The translations under genes and the position numbers were made by a program. Below are positions 11,201 through 23,240 of a DNA stretch of 64,000 nt, piece by piece. This stretch comes from Spisula solida (taxonomy: Eukaryota > Mollusca > Bivalvia > Venerida > Mactridae). Numbering within the stretch: position 1 is the first letter of the stretch; every line of letters begins with the position of its first letter. The stretch is taken from the NCBI GenBank assembly GCA_947247005.1, contig OX365953.1:26100784-26164783 (forward strand), read 5' to 3'. The notes beneath the pieces were generated by a model, which saw only the letters and a program-made list of their open reading frames with translations, had not been told where the DNA came from and ran no database searches.

Positions 11201-14200
11201 CCGATAATGCTTCGATCATGTTTGTTTCCTGGCTGGAAATAAAACACTAATTGTAAGGCCTAAATTAAAATTGTGTTTGTTTGACCTTTACCTACATACC
11301 TTGCGTGGTTCTTATACATTCCGGGTTCTAGGCTGGAGTACCTGTCACAGAGACTATAGTCTCTGCCTTTCCTAACACTATGTTATAGACAGACAATAAT
11401 TAGACAACAATGGGACCTCAATACGGACATGCGTAAACACGAACATGTTTTACTAGTGCTACTAAAATAAATAGAACGTACACAGAATGTAGGCATATGT
11501 TTAGAATATACAGGAATTTAAGCCACGAATGCTCATTCTAACAACATCCGGCTCATCCCCCCCCCCCCCCCCCCAGTGTGACCGGTGTATGACCAACAAC
11601 CTCAAAAATCTATCCAATGTTTCATATCATCCATATTTTATTTCCTTCATTTAAAACTGAAAACAACTTCTAACCAATGGTACTAACCCTGATGGCAATT
11701 TGATTTCCTTCAGTGTTTTGATTGTAGAAGTCTGTGTTTCTGGTATGGATATTTTAGCAATGGCTAGAGCTGCTGGAGCGGACATGAATGAGGCTGATAT
11801 CACGTGTTCTGCTGGTACCTAGTAATGTACATAAAACAATCATATTCAATACTGTAACAACAACTCAAACCCCAGCTTTTATTCGGCGTTTCGACTTAAG
11901 TCTTCTTCATAGCCCTATGAGAAGCACTAACGCCGTGTAAAATAGTGCGACGTCAGGTTAGCGAGAGTGATCCTGTTTAGTCACCTCTAACTCTCGGACT
12001 GCGTATTTGTTTTCGTTCATAACTGTACTGCACATTTGTATGTAGAAAAAGGATTTCTGATGGTACATGTATATAATTTGATTTATATTATTTAACCAGG
12101 GTTTTGTCACAATAGTCAACCCTCGAACTTGTCAACCCTGGAAACAGAATGCCACCCTCGGGCTTCGCCCGTGACATTCTGCCCGCAACATCAACGATAA
12201 ATGCTGCAATCCTTTTTAAGCACTCTTTGTCGTCTTTTTTGTATTATTGTTCTTGTTTTATTCCAGACGTATCCAAGAACAGCTATTAAGGGTTTGCCAG
12301 GATGTAAGGCCAAGTTTCCCGGTACAGTGATCCTGGATGAACCGGTTTGTATTTGAACATAAATTTAAATATATCAGAAATTTCGAGTAGGGCAGTCACG
12401 ATTAACCGGTTAATCGGATCCGATTCAATTTATAACTGAAATCGATTTTAGTTTTCCAAAAAACCGGTAATCGTTTTGATGAAAAGAAGGCACCTGCCTG
12501 CTATAACTGTTTACATTATAACATTAACAGGTCGCAACAGGGAATCGAACCCGTATCACCGGGTTACAAGTACAGCGCAACTGGACCACAACTTAATACA
12601 GGTGTACATACCCCGAATTCTACATACGCAGCGATGACCGTACCAGCAACAGTAGCAAATCCTCCCGTCATTACAGCATGTAACTCCGACTCCGTTAGCT
12701 TCATCCAGAATGGACGTAGCGCTACACTAGACTCTACCTACAATTCCAAGTTTGAGACCAGTCAATTTGAATGAAAAAGAAGTCATTTCAGATTACCATG
12801 AAACCCCGCTCATAAGACACTTTAGCTTTGAGAAGGGTCAATGCTTGATTCCAAAATTGTCGGGTACGCCTCATAAACCGGTTCGTCACGAATATATAAG
12901 TATAAGCAAGAATATATGGTAGATATAAATTATGTATTCACGGTTGATTGAGTAACTGACTACGGATTGAGAGGTCTCATGTTCGAATCTCGCCCGGGGC
13001 ACTTGGTCATTTCTGAAACGATTTTAAGTGTTTCACACCCAACTAGAGATGAACTGTTTGATAGTCCAGAGGTAGTCTCGCGTGTATCGGTGCTATACAA
13101 CGATTAGTCTATTGGGAAAGAGCTAGGATGCCGCATCCGGATTCCTTGTTCATTTTAATATTTCTGGGACTGCTTCCATGTTTAATTCACAAATATAGAG
13201 ATATCAAATCGTGTATAGCTCACAAACGCATATTGACCAAAAAGAACCACCAAATTATGGCTGGGTTGTTCTTTGGAACATTCCAGTCATATACATCGTA
13301 CTTATTATGGCGATTATAATCAGTCATGATATTATTTAGCAAAAACAATACACTCTTTTTGAAAGCATTTGTTCATCTCAAGACTAAAATTGAAGTCAAA
13401 CATCTGTATAATAAATTCAAAAGCAGTTTTAGCTGAGCAACAACTTAAGTTTTTCGTGGAATTAGGGCCTATGATGGAACCAGGTTTTAGAAAGGTGGTA
13501 CTTGTTGTCGTGTATGAAGATATCTGGTTACACGCTGACATGTATGCGTGAGCCGCACAGTGAGTCTGGGAGTAAGGGTTAGTTAGTTCGTTAGTGTTGA
13601 TGATTGTACACGCTAAGGAATAAACACGTATTGAACCATACTCTCCAAGTATTGCCTCGCCCGAAACTACATGTTTCTAGGTAAATAGAATGATATAGTG
13701 AAATCAAAGCACTGTGTGGAGTGTAATTGAACCAAAGACAATCTATGTTATATATTATGCATGTTCATCACACTTATGCAATATTACCTGTCCAATAAAG
13801 ATATGAGCAGCTGTAGCGAATGATTCAATGGGCGTTGTGTTTAATGCAAACTCCAGCATGATAGCAATAACTTTGATGATAGTTTGCATGGTACCCAGGT
13901 AGTAGAGTACCGACACTACAGCACTGAAGAATATCACAACAGGCAGAATCTGAAACAAAAGAATATCGGTACTATAAAATCATTAATTTTCGCGGGTATT
14001 AGTTTTCGCGATAATATTACTTTCCGCGAATGGTAAAATGATAATTTGGTGATTTCTTAAAAATTAAAATCCATGATTTGAAATATTGAAAGCGAATTTC
14101 TTGCTACGTGTTTTGAGGCCAACTTTTCGAAGGTATCTAATTTCACGATCGAGTTTATCCGCGAAATTAAATAAAAGTTAATCTACCGCTAATATTAATT

Positions 14201-17200
14201 ATTTTAAAGGAGAATCATATAAGTAGATTTTACCGAAAGTTAACTTCAAAAGTTTCGAATTTCATACTTTTGGCGTGTAAAAAATCGCGATTTTATCTTT
14301 CTTAGCAAAATTCTTTGTATGTAAAATTTTACTCTGGAGAAAATGTTGGTGATTTTTGTGAATTCGAGAAATACTCCATTATTTCTACGTCACTAACTTC
14401 AGGACTTGTACGCTACCCATGCAGGCGCGTAGCTAGCCTATAATCATGTGGATTCACTATTGTGCTAGTGGGGTCGGGGGCACCCCCACTCCCGGATTTT
14501 TTTTAAAACAATGGTGTTATCTGGTGCATATGTAGCGTTCTCAATGTGCTTTATTTAGTTCTTAACATCATTAATTTGTAAATAAACGATAGTTTGTAAA
14601 TAGAGTATTTCTCTGTTCAAAATAAAGCTAAAATATAAATCAACAAATGCAGATCTACGAGTCCCATTTTATTATGTTCACAAACTCTTCAGATAGGCTT
14701 ATATAAGTCTATAGTTGTCCGTCCCTTTTCAGGGCAGCAAAATTCGACTGTATGATAACATTGTCAACCAATGTCCATACATTTGTAGCTACTAGTAAGC
14801 GAAATTGCCAGTCCAGACAGACGTTTACCTTTCTTATAATACCTAAAACTACCTCTCAGCTCAAGCCCTATAGAGACCCGCATAGTAATTAGCATAACAA
14901 AGGAACGACCTTTTCTAGTTTTCCGAGATGCGATCGGTGCATGGGAACTTTGCCACAGTGTCGTGGGTGGCGAGCTGATTTTGGATTTGAGGACTCCATA
15001 TACCGGAATTCAGCCATGGCTTTGCCGTACAACTCACCCCTCACGGCAGCATCTGATACCCTAACACGCGGGAAACCTAGCGCTCCGTAGCTACTTCAAC
15101 TAAGTCGATGAGTTGCTTCTGTGAAAGTTTATTCGGTGGTTTAGCACCCTGAACCATGAACCCAACAGCAACTATGCAAAATGACGATAAAGTAAAACCT
15201 CATGATGTTACATCAGGTGGAGGTGGAATCGCCTTCTTGCTCTTGATACTAGTAGCACTTCAAGTGGTGTATGACACTTCAAAAGTGTGGAGTATGTCCA
15301 CATGACTGGTCCAGCATATAGATTATGCAGACGGTGTCGGTTCATCTTTTTTTCGTCAGCAACAGCGTAGTTTCCCGTCTCTTCTTGAAAGACATTTTGC
15401 AGATTACCGATTTGCTGCACTGGGTTGAGTAAGTTTCTAATGTGTGCTTCTCTGTAGGCGTACACGTAATGATTCAAGTTAGGGACTTTGCAGTGAACAT
15501 TGCTTATGAAACTAGTTGTTTTATCCAAGCTTGTACACGACGATGACAACCTGACAAATTACTGGCTCCATCATAGCCCTGGGCACATGTCTTAGTAATA
15601 AACAACGCAACATTTAATGGCTCTCAATGAACTTAACAACCAGAGATTCCCTAGTTGTTGACTCTACTTGATTAAACCAAACGCGATCCTGTACGCGGTT
15701 GTACTGGGACGAGTTTGTTAACGTCAAAGACTAGTCTACTGCAACACATACAGTATGGTAGGTTGTTAGTGTCAGACACAGTATAGCTTATAAAAGTAAC
15801 AAAAGTAACACAAACATTCTTGCGTAAATTACCGGCTCGATATCTGACGATATCACAATGCGAATTCTACAGAAATTTGGAATACAGACACGACAAAGAA
15901 TGAAAGAGTTTAAAGTGAATTGAGTTCGAACTTTGCCTGAAAAAAAATATTTTTGTCAGAATCATGTGGATTCAGCCGCGTACTCGCGTATAGGTAGCTA
16001 CGCGCCTGCCATGCGTTATAAATTGCAATTACAGAACGTTCATTTTTATACAAATCATTTTTCGAAATGAAATGCAATTCTTTAGCATGGATATGATTGG
16101 GAATATAAATTGCTCATTGAAAGTATGACGACTTCATGTTTTACTATAGTGGTATTGAATTTCTAATGATTAGATAGTCTAATAAATAGAACAGTATCAC
16201 ACGTGACGCATATTCTATGGAAGTTTTGTAGAGTCATTGCTATCCTCGGCTACAGTATCCAATCTCATTCATGCCTTCCACGAGAAAGGGGCACGCCAAA
16301 CACAATAAAGCCGTCGAGAACTTTCAACTAAGTATAACCCATGACTGTTGTTTTGTGATTATTGTAGCTCTTTACACTATGCTTCTTAACTATGTAAAAA
16401 CGTTCTTTTTGCGGATACAAATGAAATGCAATTCATAACATGACATGGACATGATAGGGAATATAAATTGCTCAATAAAAGCAGGACATGTTCTATAAAT
16501 AAACTCCCTGATGAAAGTATGATGACTTTATGTTTTACTGTAGTGGTCTTGAATTTCAAATGATTAGATAGTCTAATAAATACAACACTATCACACGTGG
16601 CGCATATTCTATGGAAGCTTTGTAGAGTCATTGCTATCCTCGGCGACGGTACCCGCTCATTCATGCCTTCCACAAGACAGGGATACACCAAACACAATAA
16701 AGCTGCCGAGAACTTTCAACAAAGTATGACACATAGCTTTTGTTTTGTCATTATTGTAGCTCTTTACACAATGCTTCCAAACAATGTAAAAACTTTTTTG
16801 CGGATACAAACGAAATGCAATTCATAACTTGCCATGGGCATGATTGGGAATATAAATTGCTCAATGACAGTATGATGCATTTATGTTTTACTATAGTGTT
16901 CTTGAATTTCTCTAATAAATAGAACAGTATCACAAGGGACAAGTATTCTATGGAATCTTGGAACAGCCATTGCTGTCCTCGGCGATGGTACCCGGTCATT
17001 CATGCTTTCCACGAGACAGGGACACGCCAAACACAATAAAGCTGCGGAGAACGTTCACCATGCATCGTATAGTCGGTACCGCTGCCACCTATGTTTCAAC
17101 ACCAAAACTAGTTTTTCAGTCATGTGACGTTTGCCTGAACATTCGCCGGGTGGCGATTGGCGACGTTGGCATTGTGCCTTGTATGTTTTTATGTATTCTG

Positions 17201-20200
17201 TGCTCGGCAGGCTAAGTTGAGTGTTGCCTTCTCTGTCTGACTAAATATCATCTGTTTGGTGCATAAGGTATTATTTTTACTGCCGTTTTATCTTGTTATA
17301 ATGTTTTAAACAATAAAATACATTGTTTTGATATTAAGTTGTTTGTACACAAGTGACAGACCTTAATAAACGGACTATGCCTGCAACTGAAAAAAACCTT
17401 TCAAACTCAGTATTTTACCTGGAATACCACAGGGTGATCTGTATATTTGTCACCGAACACGAACTTGTTTCCTGCATCAGTATACGACAAAAATGTGGTT
17501 ACTTGTTGACCGACCCATTTACAAGCCTGGTACCCGGGTCCCCATCGTAGTATCAGTAAACCTAATGCAAACTGCATTATAAGCCCCCATACGACCGGGA
17601 CCCAGTATATCTGAAAATTATTGAACATAATATAACATTACTTGATAAAACCCAAGTTACAATTGTTACATAATGCGTTTACTAAGTTAATATAAATAAT
17701 AATAGTAATAATAATAATAATTATGTGACAAAGAGTTTTACACATATTAGCATCATAAGCCATCTGTGTTGACAAACATATTCAAATATAATTTTGTCAG
17801 CACAATGCAACCTCTATAGTGCAATACCCTCTGCGAAATATATAAGTATGTTGTGGCGTACTGAGGGTGTTGCTATGTAGAGCTAAAAGACAAAAGCAAA
17901 TCGGACGGGGAATGTTGTATTCAAATGACTAAGCCGAGCAAGAAAGGCACACACAGGGGATATGTTTTTAAAACAAAAGTGATTTTTATGAGTTTTTTGG
18001 TGATTTTTTTAAAGATTTCACTATATGTTGCCATGGTAACCCGGGTTATTTATAGATTACAATTCGTTTAGCTACCTTTAGAAAGGACCATCCAAGGAAC
18101 ATTCATGACGGGCGCACGGACGACGGACGAAGAGCGACCACAAAAGCTGACTTTGTATGTGACAGGTGAGCTTATCAAACGTAACCCTCACATTATCCTA
18201 ACTGGACAGTATTAACAGATGATTTCACGTCAATAATTAAACAGGCCCAATTCTCCCGAAGCATCTCAAGTAGAAATCTCAACTCAAATTTAGATTTTGC
18301 TCAAGTCAAGAGTATAAATATGAGATCATTCTTAAGTTTTTTGCTCAAAATATTTACTGTAATAAACTCGCCAACTTTCAGAGTTTTGTCTCCCATGGAA
18401 ATTATCTCAAAGACACATAACATTATTTGAGATTTATCTCAACTCAGATTGAGATGCTTCGGGAGATCGGGGCCTGGCTTCTGCCTTTGTTTTCATACCG
18501 AATATGTGCAATCTGTACTCTAAACAATAATCTTAATCACTGACAAGCACTACTTTCTCGCGGTAATTCACATATTCCACACAAACAGCTTTAATTGTAT
18601 TCATGCACAAGAGGTCGAGGACCAGGTTATGTTGTTCGGACTAACCGTCGGGTGGGATTATAACAGTATACGTAACCTTTGTTCGATGTTTAGAAAACAG
18701 CACCGAGATCAGGATCAATGTTGCCAAGCCACCTAAAGGAATCCATTTTGTCCACTCGTCCCATAAGTCTAACACCAGAAACACCAGTATACCTAACAGT
18801 ACACATACTGTTGTTATCCTATAAAACAGAAAACGTCAATATTAATACGTATGATATATATTGTATGATAGAATAAAGTTATTATTTGTACGTGAACAAG
18901 TGAATTAATGAACTATATTGATTGACGTCTATGGACAGTTTTTGTCTGTTGAGAATTAACAATAAATTAGCCGGAGCACTTAACTACTAGTACCTAAACA
19001 CTAGCTACAAACTGGCTACTGATTCACGAGAATTTAGATTTATGATTTTATGAAAGACGTTTCATTTGACTATTTAATTTGACTGTAAAAAGTGACTTTT
19101 CTTATGACCTAAATCCCGACGGTAAGTGTAAGATTAGAATTTAGAGCTAAATATTCTCTGTTTGTTTAAGGTTAAAACAAGATGAGAAAAGCTTCAATTG
19201 CCTGGTTACGATATTTGGATAGATTGGGACATCCTGAAACAAACAATTGGTCGAAATAATAGGACTTTTCTCATAACTTCGTACTCAACTCTAACATTTT
19301 ATACGTACATGTATGGTGACCAAATTATGACCTCGTTGTTTCAATGACCGGTATATCCATAGTGACCGTAGTATTTCATTGTACGAATTGATACAAAGTA
19401 AGCAAACAATAAAATCTACTGAGATAACACGTTCATTAAAGTCAATTTCTCCTTATTGCTTGCGCATCCTTATTCTAGCTGAATATACTGTACTTAATGT
19501 ACATACAGTCAAACCTGTGTTCATGATCACTCGACATTAACAACCAACTGTCTGAATCAGCCAGTGTAAATAAATCTAATATGCTTATTTTAATATTAGA
19601 TAGTATACACCTGAATTAAGCAACCACCTGTTTCGCATGTAGACGTATGGAGAAAATGTTACATTTACGTTTTTTATGTTAAGGTCGGCTGTCACATGAC
19701 CTGTTTGTACTAGCTCAATTATAATCAGAATAGTCGCAGGCAATTCGTATAAATCGAAATGAAAGCATCATTTGTACTACATCTACACGGACCATTAAAT
19801 CTTTATTGCACTTTCCGTCGTCTAAAGTGAAATATAAAACACATAGCAATTTTATTTAGCATTTTGTGCGTCTAATCAAGTTGTACTTAAAAAGACGATA
19901 AACAAACACTTTGAGGTGGACAGCCAGTGGAAACATAGAGAGACGAAAATCAGGGATTTACAATTTTTTAACATAACAGAAAATGTGAATATTTCAATTT
20001 ATATATTTATGAATGAAAATATCTGTTTCAATAGTATGTATCGCATGTAAATGTAAAGTTCATGTAATTGTGTAATATTTACGACCATTTCGGAATGACA
20101 GTCGTGTTAAATAGAACTCGTCGTCTTAGTATGGTACAAAGTTCAGTCCTGTAGAAAGTTATGACTTAAAAAGCTGCTACAAAGGATTTATTTCTTAACA

Positions 20201-21138
20201 TGTATAATTCATATCATACGACATGTGTTACGATAACATTTATCATATAAGCGTTGATAATAATACTATTTGTCACACGACTGTTTCTAGTACATTTAAT
20301 CATAACAGCGCGTGCTCTGTTTATTTACACAAACTTGACCCATTGTCATGTTTGATGGCATCTACCCCAATATGGGGGTCAACGTGAGCGAATAGTGGTT
20401 ATAAACTAACTGCCACGACAAACAAACATGACGTATCCTACTCGGGTGTCGAACCTGCATCTAATAAACGACTTTGCTCTAATACTAGTAACTGTGATAC
20501 TAGTAATCGGTTGGAAATATAAACTGTTGCAGTGTTAAACTTTCCAAGTAGACCATGTATCCCGTAAGTATTTATACCTCCGTGCCGTCTAATCTGGCGA
20601 CCTGGGTTCAAACACGGGTGGAGGCACTCATATGCCTGTCATATCTCAGCAGAAAGCTGACTTGCAAATAAAGGCTATACTCGGCATTTTTTATAACTTA
20701 CCCGCGGCTCCATTTGATGATCCGAGAATCTCGTAGTATAAAGCATCTGGTGAACCTTGAACATAGTCTAACAAGGCTACGTTTCAAACATCCTCTAGTT
20801 ACTTTATTAACACAAACGTAGATAGCAAAGACTCCAACCACTACAACGAATGCACAATCTTTAGGGTTTAAGTATACAGCAAAGGCTAAATACACTAAAT
20901 ATCCAGTTAAAATCACAAACGGTAATACACTTCCTGTAAAAAAAGCCTTGATATGACCCGTTTTACACTTCTCCCTACCAGGCTCAGCAGGCGAAACTTC
21001 GTACGTCATTCTGGACTTAAGCGAATCTGTATATCCATCTAGAATAACATCTGACATAGCTATAGTAGTCCGAACATTGTCGTCGTATATAAATCGTTCT
21101 TCCTCGCTTGGATGGGAATGGATCTCAAATTTATTCAT
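8244..21138 (-). CDS. SLC28A3: Concentrative nucleoside transporter, SLC28A3/CNT3-like (complete, 10 exons)
   Basis: The minus-strand exons are 21138-20702, 18818-18677, 17610-17419, 13949-13788, 12737-12612, 11818-11688, 11232-11064, 10437-10279, 9334-9154 and 8377-8244. All have GT-AG borders and their phases fit; 1833 bp gives 610 aa. CNTs are Na+- or H+-coupled nucleoside importers of the plasma membrane. Family features visible: SYTDAGNKFVFGD (about 233-245), ILPVVIFFSAVVSVLYYLG (from 258), SELHAVMTGGFATVAG (328-343), MSAPAALAIAK, ELSFQLICSYIFMP (450-462), the CNT signature G-x-K-x3-NEFLAY (482-493) and RSDFARLALR. Both acidic residues known to be critical in CNTs are present (E313, E489). 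Residues G310/Q311 match the CNT3 type; the next motif is VESS where relatives have TEAP. The tail after residue 567 is rich in N-x-T sequons. The ATG at 21138 is the first in the open exon; an upstream non-coding exon is possible. Confidence 0.9.
8427..8640. mobile_element. MITE of the GCTTAGAATTAGAAGGTCG family, copy 1
   Basis: The terminal inverted repeats are GCTTAGAATTAGAAGGTCGT (from 8427) and TACGACCTTCTAATTTTAAG (ending 8639). Internal sequence matches the copies at 21575-21797 and 21884-21978. It sits in the last SLC28A intron. Confidence 0.75.
8930..8995 (+). repeat. CT-rich simple repeat
   Basis: A run of CTCTCTTTCC-type sequence, within the last intron of the SLC28A-like gene. 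Confidence 0.6.
12525..12600 (-). repeat. tRNA-like SINE head fragment
   Basis: On the minus strand it has GGGTTCGATTCCCTGTTGCG, a good pol III B box (GGTTCGATTCC), preceded by a poor A box. No cloverleaf closes, so this is a SINE relic and not a tRNA gene. Confidence 0.45.
12950..13110 (+). repeat. tRNA-derived SINE
   Basis: There is a B-box-like TGTTCGAATCTC at about 12979, followed by CACTTGGTCATTTCTGAAACG and a tail with GTAGTCTCGCGTGTATCGGT and GCTATAC. The same body occurs on the minus strand at 40600-40715, next to the amplified head at 40711-41095. The element lies in an SLC28A intron. Confidence 0.6.
14422..16008 (-). mobile_element. Decayed hAT-type transposon (DUF4371/ZMYM-like transposase relic)
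   Basis: The ends CAGGCGCGTAGCTAGCCTAT (from 14422) and TAGGTAGCTACGCGCCTG (ending 16008) form terminal inverted repeats, with ATCATGTGGATTCA next to both. On the minus strand at about 15600-15200, shifted and interrupted frames contain TCAQGYDGASNLSG and VHCKVPNLNHYVYAYREAH, which resemble the conserved blocks of hAT transposases of the DUF4371/ZMYM1-like group. Stops and frame changes show it is dead. A clean 8-bp target duplication is not visible (CCATG is shared only in part). It occupies SLC28A intron 3. Confidence 0.65.
16045..17080 (+). repeat. Tandem segmental repeat, ~390-bp unit, about 2.5 copies
   Basis: The block containing GCATATTCTATGGAAG, GTCATTGCTATCCTCGGC, TTCATGCCTTCCAC and CACAATAAAGC begins at about 16200, 16595 and 16940. 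A partial unit precedes it at 16045-16190. Unit spacings are about 395 and 345 bases. The last copy runs into the dispersed element tail at 17150-17255. The open frames here are repeat-derived. It lies in SLC28A intron 3. Confidence 0.7.
17150..17255 (+). repeat. Dispersed GGCATTGTGCC element, copy 1
   Basis: It carries GGCATTGTGCCTTGTATG, TTCTGTGCTCGGC, AAGTTGAGTGTTGCCTTC and TCTGACTAAATAT. The same order occurs at 30820-30940, 36955-37045 and 44430-44525, all on the + strand. Confidence 0.65.
17257..17370 (+). repeat. Dispersed GTGCATAAGGTATTG element, copy at 17.3 kb
   Basis: It has TTTGGTGCATAAGGTATT, TTTTAAACAATAAAATACAT and AGTGACAGACCTTAATAAAC, as at 63471-63592. It ends about 50 bases from an SLC28A exon. 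Confidence 0.6.
18242..18476. mobile_element. TIR MITE (CAGGCCC...GGGCCTG)
   Basis: The left end is CAGGCCCAATTCTCCCGAAG followed by CATCTCAAG; the right end is TTGAGATGCTTCGGGAGATC followed by GGGGCCTG. The pair is complementary with a few mismatches. No transposase; in SLC28A intron 2. Confidence 0.6.
19505..19645 (+). repeat. Dispersed repeat (CACCTGAATTAAGCAACCACC)
   Basis: It contains ACAGTCAAACCTGTGTTCAT and ACCTGAATTAAGCAACCACC. A related copy sits at 62440-62590 in the RSRC2 3' region (CACCTGAATTAAACAACCAC). Confidence 0.5.
20555..20690 (+). repeat. tRNA-like SINE fragment
   Basis: GACCTGGGTTCAAACACGGG is a B-box-like sequence, preceded by CCTCCGTGCCGTCTAATCTG. It ends just beside the first SLC28A intron donor. 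I see no complete tRNA fold. Confidence 0.4.
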
Positions 21139-21574
21139 CGTAATGTTCAAGTATGTATACCTACACACTTTAATTTAATTTGCACAACTAACTACACGGA
21201 ATCATATTTGTTTGACAAGTTAAACTATCTGTCCGTACGGAATGACTTAAGATAAACTACGCTACTCAAGAATTGATAATCGTATTTAGATATGAGCCTA
21301 AGATTGTCCGGTGTGTCAGATGTTAGATGTATTATAATGTCCGAGGCATATAGCACCGCAGACAATGTGATGTTTCATTTCTTAGGGGACAATTCGGAGT
21401 AGGCTGTTTATAGTTCCCGACATTCCTAGAATGTCGTCTCTAATGTAGATAAGGGCAAAATGTATGCACCTAGATAATATTATATTTTTAAATGTCCATT
21501 ATTGTTCACCCGAACGACAATCACTATTTTGAATGTCCAATGTTGCACTGGTAGCGATACATTAATATTTCGCT

Positions 21575-21797
21575 GGCTTAGAATTAGAAGGTCGTAAGTA
21601 CAAACTCACTATTTTGAGGAAACAAGAAAAACTGTCAAAAAACTACTCTTTACTTATGGAAAAACAAGCTTTTTAAACTTCAGTTTGGGCAAAATGACTA
21701 CTGCTCCTTAGAAGCGCATTGAGATGCAGGTTTCAAATATACACGAGTCTTATAAGGTCGTAAGTAGTACTTATGACTTTCTATTTCTAAGCCAGCC
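21575..21797. mobile_element. MITE of the GCTTAGAATTAGAAGGTCG family, copy 2
   Basis: The left end is GCTGGCTTAGAATTAGAAGG and the right end CTTTCTATTTCTAAGCCAGC. Internal sequence (AAACTTCAGTTTGG, GAGATGCAGGTTTCAAATAT) matches copy 1 at 8427-8640. Confidence 0.75.
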
Positions 21798-21883
21798 ATT
21801 TGTAATATCCAATAAGAACAGTCTTTATTGAATGGTAAATGTCGTGCCGATAAACCCTGGAGCACTTTGTCATGAAATATGCT

Positions 21884-21978
21884 CCTAAGAAGCGCCTTGA
21901 GATGCAGGTTTCAAATATACATGAGTCTTGTAAGGTCGTAAGTAGTACTTACGACCTTCTATTTCTACGCCAGCGATT
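21884..21978. mobile_element. MITE of the GCTTAGAATTAGAAGGTCG family, 3' fragment
   Basis: It begins inside the element (GCTCCTAAGAAGCGCCTTGA) and runs to the right terminus CTTCTATTTCTACGCCAGC. The left half is missing. Confidence 0.65.
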
Positions 21979-23089
21979 CAGTGTAATATCCAATAAGAAC
22001 ATTAAAGTCGCGTAGGTAGTAAGACATTATTTTATTAAATGCCACGCTGCTAGAAAGCCATTTACTATTTTGAATTCCAATGTCGCGCAAGTAGTAAGGC
22101 ATTCTTTTATTAAATGCCACGCTGTTCGAAAGTCATTTACTATTTTGAATTCCAATGTCGTGCAATTAGTAAGACATTCACTTTTTTAAATGCCACGCTG
22201 ATAGAAAGTCATAATTGTATTATTTCGAATGTCCGATGTCGCTAGTAGAACGAAATTCGCTATTTTGAATTTCCCAATATCGCGCAAGTAGAAAGACAAT
22301 TACTTTTTTAAATGCACAATATCGCGCTAGTAGAAGGGCATTCACCTTTTTTAATATACACTGTACAGTACAATGCTGGTAGAACAACACTCGTTTCGTA
22401 AAATTACCAAGGTCGATTGTCTATCAACTTTAAAATCAAGGGTCATGAGATACTTGCAACACATTAGTTTTCGTGGTTCTGAAAGTTTCGTATAATTCGT
22501 AATTGATCTTGACCACAAAATCTAATCCCCATGTATGTTGACATCCCAAATGCAGAACAAGGCTTTTACATTCCATTTTTTTTATCCGTGAATTCAAAAA
22601 AACGCACCAACATTGTAGTTTGACCAAATCCACGAAATTCAATGCCAACGAAAAAAAGTAACTGTCTTTTTTTAAATGGACCATTCTATAGTTTCACTAC
22701 AATTATACCTGTTAACGCTTCTTTCTTTTGTTTGTTCGTTAATGTTCTCGTTACAGACAATTAGTAATGTTATAAAGTAATCTTATTACTACCTAACTAT
22801 CGAAATTGTTGCGAGGTAAAAAAATCACAACTCTGTTATTTTTTAGTAGTTTGCGGTGTTAAATATTCGCATTTTTTAAAGTTCAGATATAATTTCTTTC
22901 GAATTCGTTTTACCAATGTTTTTCAAAATTACGAAACTATTTTTCGCGAACTTTTTCATTTCGCGAAATGATTAACCTTCGTGAAAAGTTTAGGTTTTAC
23001 AGTATATAAGTCGATTTTTAACGGCATGTCACGTACTTCTTAATTATACATTAATTGTGCGAGTCAATAAGTTGAAACAGACACCACTT

Positions 23090-23240
23090 TCTTATAATTC
23101 ATAAGTTAATTGGTAAATATTTTGAATATCCGATATCGCGACGGTATAGTCTTTGAAGACAGCCACTTTTTGAATGCCAAATATCGGGTTGGTATAAAGA
23201 TTTTGGGAATAAATGCCTAAACGTTTTCCCACGTACGTGT
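23090..23240 (+). repeat. Outlying units of the 22-kb satellite
   Basis: TTTTGAATATCCGATATCGC and TTTTTGAATGCCAAATATCG repeat the satellite word with changes. Confidence 0.45.

Larger units (their letters stand above)
21480..22375 (+). repeat. Degenerate satellite (~38-45 bp unit) with inserted MITEs
   Basis: The motif TTTTGAATNTCCAATGTCGC, followed by AAGTAGTAAGACATTC and TTTATTAAATGCCACGC, recurs from about 21525 and then densely from 22000 to 22375. Two MITE copies (21575-21797 and 21884-21978) interrupt it. More decayed units occur at 23090-23240. Confidence 0.65.

Noticed and set aside
11228..11232. Alternative acceptor at 11228 for SLC28A exon 7
   Set aside because: It breaks the phase with exon 6 (which ends with two bases of a codon); the acceptor four bases earlier (11232) fits.
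12525..12600. tRNA gene on the minus strand
   Set aside because: The B box is good but no acceptor, D or anticodon stems close; it is treated as a SINE head. The same applies to 45055-45150, 46430-46600 and 49480-49560.
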